From the NCBI GenBank assembly GCA_001636495.1, contig KV440964.1:2496666-2560665 (forward strand): DNA of 64,000 bases, read 5' to 3'. This stretch comes from Sutcliffiella horikoshii (GTDB taxonomy: Bacteria; Bacillota; Bacilli; Bacillales; Bacillaceae_I). Both the position numbers and the translations under genes were made by a program. Shown piece by piece: positions 17,154 to 24,589 of the stretch (position 1 is its first letter; each line of letters begins with the position of its first letter). The notes beneath the pieces are model-generated. The model was given only the letters and a program-made list of their open reading frames with translations, did not search any database and had not been told where the DNA came from.

Positions 17154-17684
17154 ATGAGAAAGTACACACTTCAGCAAATGCGAGAGACTACAAAGAAAAT
17201 GTTGGAAGACAGAGGGGTTACAATTAAGGACATCGCCGAAATCGTTCTTCTGCTTCAACAAAAATACATTACCAACGTCACGCTGGAAGACTGTATTCAT
17301 AATGTAGAAAAAGTTCTGGAAAAAAGAGAGATTGTCCATGCTGTTTTAACCGGTATTTCCCTTGATATATTGGCAGAAAAGAAATTACTTCCTGAACCAC
17401 TTCAATACCTTGTAGAAACAGACGAGCCTTTATATGGAATTGATGAGATCATTCCTTTATCTATCGTCAATGTGTATGGATCAATTGGATTGACCAACTT
17501 TGGGTTTTTAGATAAAGAAAAGTTCGGAATCATCAAAAGGCTAGATGAACATGAAGGAGAAGAAGTACATACTTTCATGGATGACATTGTATGCGCACTT
17601 GCTGCAGCGGCTGCAAGCAGAATTGCACATCGATCAAGAGATATTGAAGAAGCGGAGTTAAACGAAGAAGAGGTAATCGTATAA
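17154..17684 (+). CDS. ypjQ: YpjQ, phosphatidylglycerophosphatase A family
   Basis: 176-residue PgpA-fold protein. The family dephosphorylates phosphatidylglycerophosphate or related lipids at the membrane, but bacillar YpjQ lacks strong membrane segments and is uncharacterised. Visible family features are the acidic metal-binding segments TLEDCIHNVEKVLEKREI, a Gly/Asn loop VNVYGSIGLTNFGFLDKEK and HTFMDDIVCALAAAAASRI near the C-terminus. AAGGGG precedes the ATG. Downstream of ypjP and closed by an intrinsic terminator. Confidence 0.85.
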   Translation: MRKYTLQQMRETTKKMLEDRGVTIKDIAEIVLLLQQKYITNVTLEDCIHNVEKVLEKREIVHAVLTGISLDILAEKKLLPEPLQYLVETDEPLYGIDEIIPLSIVNVYGSIGLTNFGFLDKEKFGIIKRLDEHEGEEVHTFMDDIVCALAAAAASRIAHRSRDIEEAELNEEEVIV

Positions 17685-17690
17685 AAGCAT

Positions 17691-17719
17691 AATAAAAAAG
17701 GGCTAATTAGCCTTTTTTA
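17691..17719 (+). terminator. Intrinsic terminator of ypjPQ
   Basis: AAAAAAGGGCTAATTAGCCTTTTTT is a near-perfect self-complementary hairpin, here at 17693-17717, ending in T residues. Confidence 0.8.
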
Positions 17720-17781
17720 TTTTTATTTAATAATTGGAAAAAATTGATACCATATATTAATGCAATATTACAAAGATATCA

Positions 17782-17810
17782 TTCAAATTAAAACCTTTTC
17801 CTGATATAAT
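17782..17810 (+). promoter_or_regulatory. Candidate sigma-A promoter of the lethal-factor-like gene
   Basis: TTCAAA (-35, four of six consensus) and a perfect TATAAT (-10) are separated by 17 bases, 72 bases upstream of the start codon. Confidence 0.5.
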
Positions 17811-17881
17811 ACTAGTATAAAAGAATTGAATTTTCTGATAAATTATTATCACCCTGTTTAGACATCATGAGAAGGAGCGTA

Positions 17882-18634
17882 ATGATGAAGCGGCGTATTT
17901 TGGCAATCCTATTATTAATCGTATTTACAATTATACCAATATACTGGAAAGCATATGCGAGTCTAGATGCAATTCCTCTTAAATATTATGATTCTCCAAA
18001 AATGGAAGGCTTTCTTCAAGATATCCCCAACAGAGAAACGATGAATCAACTGATATACCTCCCGTCCCGAGATTTTTCGGAAAAGGAAGCAGCAGTGATG
18101 ATACAACATGTATCAAATATCCCGTTTAATATCCTAAACGGGTTGGTTCAGCAAAATGTCCATCTTTACTTGTTCAATGGAAAGCTGACAGAAGTGGAGG
18201 GATTTGAGCATTTACAAGGAGTGAAACCTAGAGGCTACAGTATGAATGGGTCAAATTGGGAGGATGTCCCCGGTATCGGCGGTTCAAAGTTGGTTCTGGC
18301 AAAAATCGGTCATAGTAAAAAAGGGATGGGACATGGTTCCCTTAATCTTGAACTGCACGAGTTGGCTCATTCTGTTGATCGCTATGTACTAGGGAATGTC
18401 CGGAATAACCACGCTTTTCAAGAAGCATGGAAAAAAGAAGTGACTTCCATTTTTCCAAACAGAAGCTACTTCCAAACCTTTCCGGAAGAGTATTTTGCCG
18501 AGGCATTTGCCATGTACTATCTTAATGATGTTTCAAGACTTGAACTGGCAAAGCACGCCCCACAAACGTTCTTATTCTTTGAAAATATGGAAAAGATGCC
18601 TTTGACAAGAGATTTCTATATCAAGAAGGATTAA
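17882..18634 (+). CDS. Secreted anthrax-lethal-factor-like zinc metalloprotease
   Basis: 250 residues: an N-terminal signal or anchor (KRRILAILLLIVFTIIPIYW) followed by an ATLF-type catalytic domain. The zinc motif HELAH is at H159-E160-L161-A162-H163 and the downstream EYFAEAFAMYY (about residues 203-213) gives the third ligand; the following LAKHAPQTFLFFENM aligns by eye with the C-terminal end of B. anthracis lethal factor. The size and single domain recall Pro-Pro endopeptidases (PPEP/Zmp1) that cleave surface proteins outside the cell. It lacks lethal factor's protective-antigen-binding domain. Two ATGs (17882, 17885) follow AAGGAG; the first is given. It sits alone between ypjQ and thyB with its own promoter and terminator. 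Confidence 0.85.
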   Translation: MMKRRILAILLLIVFTIIPIYWKAYASLDAIPLKYYDSPKMEGFLQDIPNRETMNQLIYLPSRDFSEKEAAVMIQHVSNIPFNILNGLVQQNVHLYLFNGKLTEVEGFEHLQGVKPRGYSMNGSNWEDVPGIGGSKLVLAKIGHSKKGMGHGSLNLELHELAHSVDRYVLGNVRNNHAFQEAWKKEVTSIFPNRSYFQTFPEEYFAEAFAMYYLNDVSRLELAKHAPQTFLFFENMEKMPLTRDFYIKKD

Positions 18635-18636
18635 AG

Positions 18637-18672
18637 GAAGCATTCCTATTGTAGGATGCTTTTTCTTTTTTG
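18637..18672 (+). terminator. Intrinsic terminator of the lethal-factor-like gene
   Basis: AAGCATTCCTA and TAGGATGCTT pair around TTG and are followed by TTTCTTTTTT. Confidence 0.85.
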
Positions 18673-18746
18673 CACGATGATACTTATTTTTAATTTTATG
18701 TTAGAATGTACTAAGGAAAAATGATGGTCTACGAGGTGAAGGAATA

Positions 18747-19541
18747 GTGAAACAATACTTAGATTTATGCGAACATATCTTACATAATGGTACAGAGAAA
18801 GAGGATAGAACCGGAACAGGTACACTTAGTACTTTCGGCTATCAGATGAGATTTAACCTGCAGGAAGGATTTCCAGTAGTTACAACGAAAAAGCTGCATC
18901 TCAAATCAATTATTCATGAACTGCTTTGGTTTTTGAATGGAGATACGAACGTGAAGTACTTGCAGGATAATGGTGTACGTATCTGGAATGAATGGGCAGA
19001 TGAGAATGGGGAGCTTGGGCCAGTTTATGGATATCAATGGAGATCATGGCCGACGCCGGATGGCAAACATATAGACCAAATAACCAATCTGATCGATCAG
19101 ATAAAACGTAATCCTGATTCCAGAAGATTGATTGTTTCTGCTTGGAATGTGGCAAATGTCGACTCAATGGCACTTCCGCCATGTCATACAATGTTCCAGT
19201 TTTATGTAGCGGATGGGAAGCTGTCCTGTCAGCTGTACCAAAGATCGGCGGATGTATTTCTCGGAGTTCCATTTAACATTGCCTCCTATGCGTTGTTAAC
19301 GTTGATGGTGGCGCAAGTATGTGAATTGGAGCCTGGCGAATTCATTCATACTCTAGGGGATGCCCACATCTATTCAAACCATATTGATCAAGTGAAGTTG
19401 CAATTGCAAAGAGAACCGAAAAAGTTGCCCCAAATGGTCCTGAATAAGGAAATTACTTCTATATTTGAATTCAGCTATGAAGACTTTACACTTGTCGACT
19501 ATGAAGCACACCCTCATATCAAAGGGGTCGTCAGTGTATGA
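18747..19541 (+). CDS. thyB: Thymidylate synthase
   Basis: 264 residues, the short form as in E. coli ThyA and B. subtilis ThyB. It methylates dUMP to dTMP with methylene-tetrahydrofolate. Catalytic C146 lies in [11 protein letters not shown]; other invariant parts are DRTGTGT (phosphate binding), [25 protein letters not shown] and DAHIYSNH. It starts at GTG 18747 after GAGGTGAAGG. Its last four bases overlap dfrA (ATGA), coupling dTMP synthesis with regeneration of the folate it oxidises. Confidence 0.97.
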   Translation: MKQYLDLCEHILHNGTEKEDRTGTGTLSTFGYQMRFNLQEGFPVVTTKKLHLKSIIHELLWFLNGDTNVKYLQDNGVRIWNEWADENGELGPVYGYQWRSWPTPDGKHIDQITNLIDQIKRNPDSRRLIVSAWNVANVDSMALPPCHTMFQFYVADGKLSCQLYQRSADVFLGVPFNIASYALLTLMVAQVCELEPGEFIHTLGDAHIYSNHIDQVKLQLQREPKKLPQMVLNKEITSIFEFSYEDFTLVDYEAHPHIKGVVSV

Positions 19542-20020
19542 TTTCCATTATTGTAGCAACTGACAGGAATAATCTCATCGGTAAGGACAACGACCTCCCT
19601 TGGAGAATTCCTGCTGATTTGACTTACTTTAAAAAGATTACCAGTGGAAGTACCATTGTCATGGGAAGAAAGACATACGAGTCCATAGGAAAGCCTCTTC
19701 CCAATAGACAAAATATTATTTTGTCAAGAAAGGGTTTTTCCGCAGATGGGTGTGAAACGCTTCATTCTTTGGAAGAGATTAAATCTTTAGATGTGGACAA
19801 CAAAGAACTCTACATCATAGGGGGATCACATATTTTCAAGGAAGCATTACCTTTTGCTGATTTCCTTTATTTGACGTATATTGATGAGGAATTTGAGGGA
19901 GATACCTACTTTCCAACCCTTGATGAAAGTGAATGGGAATTGATATCCGAGCAAAAAGGCATCAAGGATGAGAAAAATCCGTATGATTATTATTTTAGAA
20001 AATATAAGAGATTAAAGTAA
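19538..20020 (+). CDS. dfrA: Dihydrofolate reductase
   Basis: 160 residues, standard length. It reduces dihydrofolate to tetrahydrofolate with NADPH. Signatures: N-terminal [27 protein letters not shown] with the catalytic acid Asp, [30 protein letters not shown] and the C-terminal [12 protein letters not shown] overlap with thyB. The target residues of trimethoprim look wild-type by eye, though that judgement is weak without alignment. Confidence 0.96.
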   Translation: MISIIVATDRNNLIGKDNDLPWRIPADLTYFKKITSGSTIVMGRKTYESIGKPLPNRQNIILSRKGFSADGCETLHSLEEIKSLDVDNKELYIIGGSHIFKEALPFADFLYLTYIDEEFEGDTYFPTLDESEWELISEQKGIKDEKNPYDYYFRKYKRLK

Positions 20021-20070
20021 TACCCCTATGAGAAATGATAAATAGGTGTGTTGTATAGGGAGAGAAAGAA

Positions 20071-20781
20071 ATGTTGCGTACGATATGGTGGTTTATTTAT
20101 TTTTTCGGCTATCTCATTTACAGTTTGCCGACAATCAAAAAAGTGAAAAACTTGGACGAATCCCTGACAGTGGAAGAAAGAGATACCATCATACATCAAA
20201 AGCCAAAACATTGGGCTAAAACATTGGTGAAACTTACAGGGTCAGAAATAGAGGTAGTAGGTCAAGAAAAAATCCCTCAAGGCCCGGTCCTCTTCGTAAG
20301 TAATCACCAAGGGAATTTTGATGTACCGATCTTGATCGGCTTTCTACAAAAGCCTTTAGGTTTTATTTCAAAAGTAGAAGTGAAAAAGATTCCATTGGTT
20401 CCTAGGTGGATGGAAGCGATGAATTGTGTTTTTATCGATCGAAAAGATAGAAGAAAAGCAGTCCAGTCGATAAGAGAAGGCGTACAGACCCTAAAAGATG
20501 GACATTCTCTTGTCATCTTTCCAGAAGGGACAAGAAGTAAGGGGAACGAAATGGGAGAATTTAAAAAAGGTGGACTCCGCCTGGCAACTGACAGCAAAGT
20601 TCCGGTTGTACCTATTACCATTTCAGGATCCTACAAAATCATGGAAGAAAGTAAATTCGGTTTTCAACCAGCCCGTGTGAAGGTGACCGTTCATGATCCG
20701 ATCTTCTTGGCAAAGGAAGAAAAAGTGGATGGAAATCTACTTGGTTTGGAAGTACAGGACAAAATTAGACAGCAATTATAA
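20071..20781 (+). CDS. 1-acyl-glycerol-3-phosphate acyltransferase (PlsC family), YpkP-like
   Basis: 236-residue membrane-associated acyltransferase that would acylate lysophosphatidic acid to phosphatidic acid. N-terminal anchor IWWFIYFFGYLIYSLP; motif I SNHQGNFDVP (H-x4-D), motif II around FIDRKDRRKA, motif III FPEGTRSKG and motif IV VPVVPITISGSYK are all present. GGGAGAG precedes the ATG. Adjacent to thyB-dfrA exactly as ypkP in B. subtilis. Other PlsC paralogues may exist elsewhere, so the primary physiological role is uncertain. Confidence 0.9.
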   Translation: MLRTIWWFIYFFGYLIYSLPTIKKVKNLDESLTVEERDTIIHQKPKHWAKTLVKLTGSEIEVVGQEKIPQGPVLFVSNHQGNFDVPILIGFLQKPLGFISKVEVKKIPLVPRWMEAMNCVFIDRKDRRKAVQSIREGVQTLKDGHSLVIFPEGTRSKGNEMGEFKKGGLRLATDSKVPVVPITISGSYKIMEESKFGFQPARVKVTVHDPIFLAKEEKVDGNLLGLEVQDKIRQQL

Positions 20782-20784
20782 TAA

Positions 20785-20820
20785 AAGCGGCCGCTACTTA
20801 TGTAGTGGCTTATTTTTAAT
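20785..20820 (+). terminator. Intrinsic terminator after the plsC-like gene
   Basis: GCCGCTAC and GTAGTGGC pair around TTAT and are followed by TTATTTTTAA. Confidence 0.65.
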
Positions 20821-20832
20821 ATCTTCATCCTG

Positions 20833-21148
20833 GTTATGAGATCTCTCTACAATGAAAATCGAAATTCAGAGGTCTTTACCAAGAGTTATGAAGACCTCTC
20901 TGACATGAAAATTGAACTGAAGAGGTTTTCATCTTAGTTATGAAGACTTCCCTAACGTGAAAACCGAAGTGGAGAAGTCTTCATCAGAGTTATGAAGACC
21001 TCCCTGGCGTGAAAACCGAAGTGGAGAGGTCTTCATCAGAGTTATGAAGACCTCCCTCACGTAAAAATTGAAGTGGAAAGGTCTTCATGCTGGTTTTTAA
21101 AAGCCCTCCCTGCAATAGAAAACACTTCAAGAAAGTTTTCACCAAGCA
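20833..21148. repeat. Tandem array of 52-bp hairpin units, locus 1
   Basis: Units start with GTTATGA at 20833, 20885, 20937, 20989 and 21041, an exact 52-base period, with a sixth diverged unit at 21093. Each unit is itself a hairpin: GAAGACCTCTC ... GAGAGGTCTTC around TGAAAATTGAAGTG-type sequence. The array abuts the GC-rich palindrome at 21163. No open frame or ribosome binding site is credible inside it. Together these repeats fill the 648-base gap between plsC and the SRAP gene. Confidence 0.85.
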
Positions 21149-21162
21149 GTTCACATATTTTT

Positions 21163-21320
21163 CAGCTGTGGATTGGAGCAAATGGCGAAGACTCCAGCGG
21201 GGGAGTAGCGACAATCTTGAGACCCCGCAGGCTTGCCGAGGAGGCTCAAGGTCGCCCCGCGGAAAGCGCAGCCATTTGCAGAAAGGAACAGCTGTGATAC
21301 ACCAAACAACTAAAGTTTTT
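21163..21320 (+). repeat. GC-rich nested palindromic repeat, subfamily P, copy 1
   Basis: Left arm CAGCTGTGGATTGGAGCAAA, inner GCGGGG...CCCCGC and GCGACAATCTTGAG motifs, right arm GCCATTTGCAGAAAGGAACA and the tail GTGATACACCAAACAACTAA. Very similar copies are at 25826, 54207 and 57628. Confidence 0.8.
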
Positions 21321-21366
21321 TAGCTCATTAAAGGATCGAACAGTTTCTGCACGGTTTTCTTAAAGT

Positions 21367-21391
21367 CAGAAAGTATATAATTCGGTTGATT
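21367..21391. repeat. Edge remnant of the subfamily R palindromic repeat
   Basis: AGAAAGTATATAATTCGGTTG matches the left flank of the R copies at 25615 and 53712, but no core follows. It lies just upstream of the SRAP gene. Confidence 0.4.
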
Positions 21392-21430
21392 AAAGTACAA
21401 TGGTAATAGCAAAAAAGGAGGGGACAATGC

Positions 21431-22096
21431 ATGTGTGGAAGATTCTCATTAACCACAGAACTACATAAATTAGAAGAACGTTTCTTTCTAGAAAATGCAA
21501 AGGACCTGAATTACCAAGTCAGCTACAATATAGCACCTGGTCAACGAATACTGGCCATTGTAGAAGGATCCTACAAAAACAGGGCGGGCTATCTTCACTG
21601 GGGACTGGTACCAAGCTTTGCAAAAGATAAGAAAATCGGAAATAAAATGATAAATGCACGTTCAGAAACACTCCAAGAGAAAGTGAGCTTCAGCCGGCTG
21701 TTGGAAAGAAGAAGATGCTTAATACCTGCAGACGGTTTTTATGAATGGAAAAAGGTTGCAGGAGAAAAACGCCCAATGAGGTTCACCCTGAAGAATGAAG
21801 AGCCGTTTGCTTTTGCAGGATTATGGGACCGCTGGGTGCATGGGGAAGATGAATTGGTAAGCTGTACACTTATTACAACCAAGCCGAATGATCTAGTAAA
21901 AGGTGTTCACGACAGAATGCCTGCTATTGTTAAAAAGGAAAAGGAGCAGATTTGGCTTTCGAAAAAGGAGCAGGATGTTAAGCAACTGATTTCCTTATTG
22001 CAACCCTATGAAGAAAGCTACATGCATTCATATCAAGTGTCATCCATTGTAAACTCTCCGAAGAACAATGGTGCGGAATGTATACAGCAGGTCTAA
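21431..22096 (+). CDS. SRAP/YedK (HMCES) family abasic-site-binding protein
   Basis: 221 residues, typical for the SOS-response-associated peptidase family. The protein starts MCGRFSLT; after Met removal Cys2 is the residue that forms a thiazolidine crosslink to abasic sites in single-stranded DNA. Other conserved parts are NIAPGQ, the MINARSETL segment, PADGFYEWKK with catalytic Glu, and HDRMPAIV with the active-site His. AAGGAGGGG sits before the ATG. Monocistronic; no convincing LexA box was found. Confidence 0.93.
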   Translation: MCGRFSLTTELHKLEERFFLENAKDLNYQVSYNIAPGQRILAIVEGSYKNRAGYLHWGLVPSFAKDKKIGNKMINARSETLQEKVSFSRLLERRRCLIPADGFYEWKKVAGEKRPMRFTLKNEEPFAFAGLWDRWVHGEDELVSCTLITTKPNDLVKGVHDRMPAIVKKEKEQIWLSKKEQDVKQLISLLQPYEESYMHSYQVSSIVNSPKNNGAECIQQV

Positions 22097-22122
22097 AATT
22101 GTTTCATTTTGTCTAATGAAAG

Positions 22123-22153
22123 TTGATACTTTTGAGATTTTTTAGGGTATAAT
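22123..22153 (+). promoter_or_regulatory. Candidate sigma-A promoter of ypmP
   Basis: TTGATA and a perfect TATAAT are present, but the spacer is 19 bases, longer than ideal. They lie 35 bases upstream of the TTG start. Confidence 0.45.
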
Positions 22154-22187
22154 AATGTTAATCGGGTGAAAAAAGAGGATTGATATT

Positions 22188-22439
22188 TTGCTATGGAAAA
22201 GCCTAGAGTTCACGATTAAAGAGGGACAGAAGGTAAAAGTCATTGAAATTCCAGTATTGGAGGACGATAGCACTTATCATTTTTTGGTTAGGGTCAGATT
22301 GGAAGCATTTATTCGCATTATTCTGTCTGAAGCAGAACCAAAGCAAGTCTATTCTTTCAATGAATATTTGCGCACAGTTTTGAAGTGGCCGGTTTATTGC
22401 GATGTCGTAAAAACAGATATATTAAAAAATAATGCTTAA
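22188..22439 (+). CDS. YpmP-like hypothetical protein, 83 aa
   Basis: The frame begins at TTG 22188 behind AGAGGA. The product starts MLWKSLEFTIKEGQKVKVIE and continues as a small mixed alpha/beta protein with FLVRVRLEAFIRIILSE and FNEYLRTVLKWPVYCDVVK. Length and context recall B. subtilis YpmP, whose partners ypmQRS appear at 43.5-46 kb, so the cluster seems to have been split here. Function unknown. An intrinsic terminator follows 27 bases downstream. Confidence 0.65.
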   Translation: MLWKSLEFTIKEGQKVKVIEIPVLEDDSTYHFLVRVRLEAFIRIILSEAEPKQVYSFNEYLRTVLKWPVYCDVVKTDILKNNA

Positions 22440-22464
22440 AGATTGGTATATGTGATAATATTAA

Positions 22465-22493
22465 TACAGGGATATGTCCCTGTATTTTTTTTG
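22465..22493 (+). terminator. Intrinsic terminator after ypmP
   Basis: ACAGGGATATGTCCCTGT hairpin followed by a run of eight T residues. Confidence 0.9.
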
Positions 22494-22601
22494 CTTAATA
22501 AACGGCCCAATATGTTAAGAAAGTTAAGTTGTTTTGGTTTCAACATCCATGATAGGAAGGTATAATAATTACATAAGGATATAATTGGGGAAGTGAATTT
22601 A

Positions 22602-23444
22602 ATGACAAATGTAAAAATAGTTACTGATTCTACCATCGATATAGATCAGTCCATAATTGATGAATTAAATATAGAAATTGTGCCGTTATCCATTACAATT
22701 GACGGAGAGTCCTACATAGATAGATTTGGAATTAAGCCCGATGAATTTATGGACAAGATGAAGGATTCCCATGAATTGCCGAAAAGCTCTCAGCCTGCTG
22801 TAGGTACCTTTGTCGACGTTTACAACCGACTTGGTGAGGATGGGAGCAAAATTTTATCTATACATATGACTGGTGGCATGAGCGGAACAGTAGGATCTGC
22901 CGAAAGCGCTGCAAGCATTAGTGAAGCTGATGTAACAGTGTTGGATTCTCGTTTTATCTCCTACGCACTATCTTTTCAGGTTGTTGCCGCTGCCAAAATG
23001 GCTAATGAGGGGAAATCGGTGGAAGAGATTGTAAGCAAACTTGAAGAAATACGTTCAAACACTGAACTATTCATTATGGTGGACACTTTGGATAATTTGG
23101 TCAAGGGTGGAAGAATTGGAAGAGGAAAAGCCCTTATCGGTTCTCTTTTAAACATTAAGCCAATCGCTTCCTTGGCGGACGGTGTTTATACACCTGTTAC
23201 AAAAGCAAGGAGCTATTCTCAAGTTATCAAGTTTTTCACCAAACAATTCAAAGAAGATATTGAAGGTAAAGTGGTAAAAGGAGTCGGAATTGCACATGCA
23301 GGCTCTATTAAGCATGCAGAAGCGTTAAAAGCAGCAATATATGAAGTGTCAGGTTTTGGGGATATTCAAATTTCTTTTACAACTCCTGTCATTTCCACCC
23401 ATACTGGACCTGGTGCAATGGCGTTCATGTATTACGTTGAGTAG
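22602..23444 (+). CDS. DegV family fatty-acid-binding protein (second paralogue)
   Basis: 280 residues. Family marks are VTDSTIDIDQS, KSSQPAVGTF, SIHMTGGMSGTVGSAESAA, the LDNLVKGGRIGRGKALIGSLLNIKP segment and C-terminal THTGPGAMAF. It would deliver a bound fatty acid to FakA kinase. ATG 22602 is eight bases after GGGGAAG; the upstream GTG at 22593 overlaps this site. It differs from the paralogue at 9466 across most of the acyl-binding region, suggesting a different fatty acid. Confidence 0.92.
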   Translation: MTNVKIVTDSTIDIDQSIIDELNIEIVPLSITIDGESYIDRFGIKPDEFMDKMKDSHELPKSSQPAVGTFVDVYNRLGEDGSKILSIHMTGGMSGTVGSAESAASISEADVTVLDSRFISYALSFQVVAAAKMANEGKSVEEIVSKLEEIRSNTELFIMVDTLDNLVKGGRIGRGKALIGSLLNIKPIASLADGVYTPVTKARSYSQVIKFFTKQFKEDIEGKVVKGVGIAHAGSIKHAEALKAAIYEVSGFGDIQISFTTPVISTHTGPGAMAFMYYVE

Positions 23445-23458
23445 GGATTATTCAGAAC

Positions 23459-23496
23459 AAAAGCCTTTCCGATTAAATGGAAAGGCTTTTGTTTAT
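23459..23496. terminator. Bidirectional terminator between degV and the PCYCGC gene
   Basis: AAAAGCCTTTCC and GGAAAGGCTTTT pair around GATTAAAT, with T-rich flanks on the plus strand. Confidence 0.85.
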
Positions 23497-23500
23497 TTTT

Positions 23501-24022
23501 TTAGTTGTCTTTTGGCGGTTCAGGAGTGGGAGTCGGTGTAGAGAATCCTTCTTTATATGCATCATCAATCATATCCCGGATCTCTTTCACACTTTTTCCT
23601 TTACTGTATTCCATGACAGAGGTTGCTGCAATTTCTAAGCATACCCCACATTTGGTACCATGATCATCCCATACTAAAGAACCATCTTCGTTATTCTCAT
23701 GGACAAAGCAATCATAACTGCTTTTATGACCGGCCGATGTACCACATCCACAATAGCACGGAATATGTTCAAGTACTTCTTTGTGCTTTGCTGCAGCTGT
23801 ATAAATCAGTTTCATATCATCAGGCTTGTCCGTTAAAAAGGAGGGCAACTCTTCGACTGATGTTGTCTCTTCCCTCAAATCCCCCTGAAAAAAAGAAGGT
23901 TTTTCATTATGGTTATGTTGTTCTTGTTCAGCGTGGTTGGAGTGGCTGTTTTCGGTTTGAGTGCTAGAGCATCCAACAGTGAATACCATGATGCAGCTTA
24001 GTGTAACTACCATTCTTTTCAT
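23501..24022 (-). CDS. PCYCGC-motif lipoprotein
   Basis: 173 residues. A signal peptide ends in the lipobox FTVGC, so Cys18 would be lipidated and the protein anchored outside the membrane. After a His-rich linker (SHSNHAEQEQHNHNE) comes the PCYCGC domain: IPCYCGCGTSAGHKSSYDCFV and a later KCGVCLEIA. The Cys/His content suggests metal binding, but the family role is not established. The C-terminus is a Thr/Pro tail. Convergent with degV, sharing its terminator. Confidence 0.88.
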   Translation of the reverse strand: MKRMVVTLSCIMVFTVGCSSTQTENSHSNHAEQEQHNHNEKPSFFQGDLREETTSVEELPSFLTDKPDDMKLIYTAAAKHKEVLEHIPCYCGCGTSAGHKSSYDCFVHENNEDGSLVWDDHGTKCGVCLEIAATSVMEYSKGKSVKEIRDMIDDAYKEGFSTPTPTPEPPKDN

Positions 24023-24125
24023 ATTTCACACCTCGTTCACATAAACTGTACCTATATACTATAACATAACTAATCTAAATCGTTTTCAACACTATTGTGA
24101 ACGAAATGCTTTGTAAGAAGTGATA

Positions 24126-24166
24126 AAAACACCGGCAAAAAGTCGCACTGTCAACTTTTTACCGAT
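24126..24166 (-). terminator. Hairpin resembling the AAAAAGTC repeat, likely terminator
   Basis: GGCAAAAAGT and ACTTTTTACC pair with minor mismatch. On the minus strand it lies after the 86-aa gene. It resembles only the hairpin half of the dispersed element at 4374 and 55389. Confidence 0.5.
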
Positions 24167-24187
24167 CATTAGAAGCCTTGTTGCCGT

Positions 24188-24448
24188 TTACCAGAATAAT
24201 AGTCCGCCTAACACGACACCAGTGACAAACGCAAGTGGAACAGCTACTGGATTATACCCATAACCTCCGTAACCTCCGCCCCAAAATCCAATTCCAAATC
24301 CACCTATTCTATTTCTTCCTGTTGGTTGAATATAAACATGGCTCGGTGATACCCGTACAACTCTTCCATGATGAGATGAGCCATCCCGACATCTGACAGT
24401 CACCATTTGTCCTTGGTATCGGCGGCATTGATTATAAAATTGCGACAT
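24188..24448 (-). CDS. Small protein with Gly-rich middle and C-terminal membrane segment, 86 aa
   Basis: Preceded by AGGAGG at ideal distance. Residues 1-45 (MSQFYNQCRRYQGQMVTVRC, GRVVRVSPSHVYIQP) look like a small beta-barrel of Lsm/Tudor type; then a Gly/Tyr/Phe-rich stretch (GGFGIGFWGGGYGGYGYN) and a hydrophobic C-terminus (VAVPLAFVTGVVLGGLLFW). Composition recalls spore-coat or spore-surface miniproteins of Bacillus, but no family is claimed. Confidence 0.7.
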   Translation of the reverse strand: MSQFYNQCRRYQGQMVTVRCRDGSSHHGRVVRVSPSHVYIQPTGRNRIGGFGIGFWGGGYGGYGYNPVAVPLAFVTGVVLGGLLFW

Positions 24449-24589
24449 GATTCCTTCCTCCTATCCTATTAATCAGTATTAGACTATTCGTCCGATTGTC
24501 TGCTTGATTGTATGTTTGTCTCGGTTTGTCTACAAAGACGAGAAAATATAAACATAAATATAAAGATATTGAAGCGAGGAGGGATGAAT

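Noticed and set aside
20833-21148. CRISPR array
   Set aside because: The period is exactly 52 with no unique spacers: the whole unit repeats, and no cas gene is nearby.
21073-21323. Two overlapping 74- and 78-codon plus-strand frames in the repeat region
   Set aside because: Both are translations of the 52-bp unit and the GC-rich palindrome; no ribosome binding site, and repeated elsewhere in non-coding context.
21334-21356. CGAACAGTTTCTG as a LexA (SOS) box for the SRAP gene
   Set aside because: Only one half of CGAAC-N4-GTTCG is present, and the distance to the gene is long.
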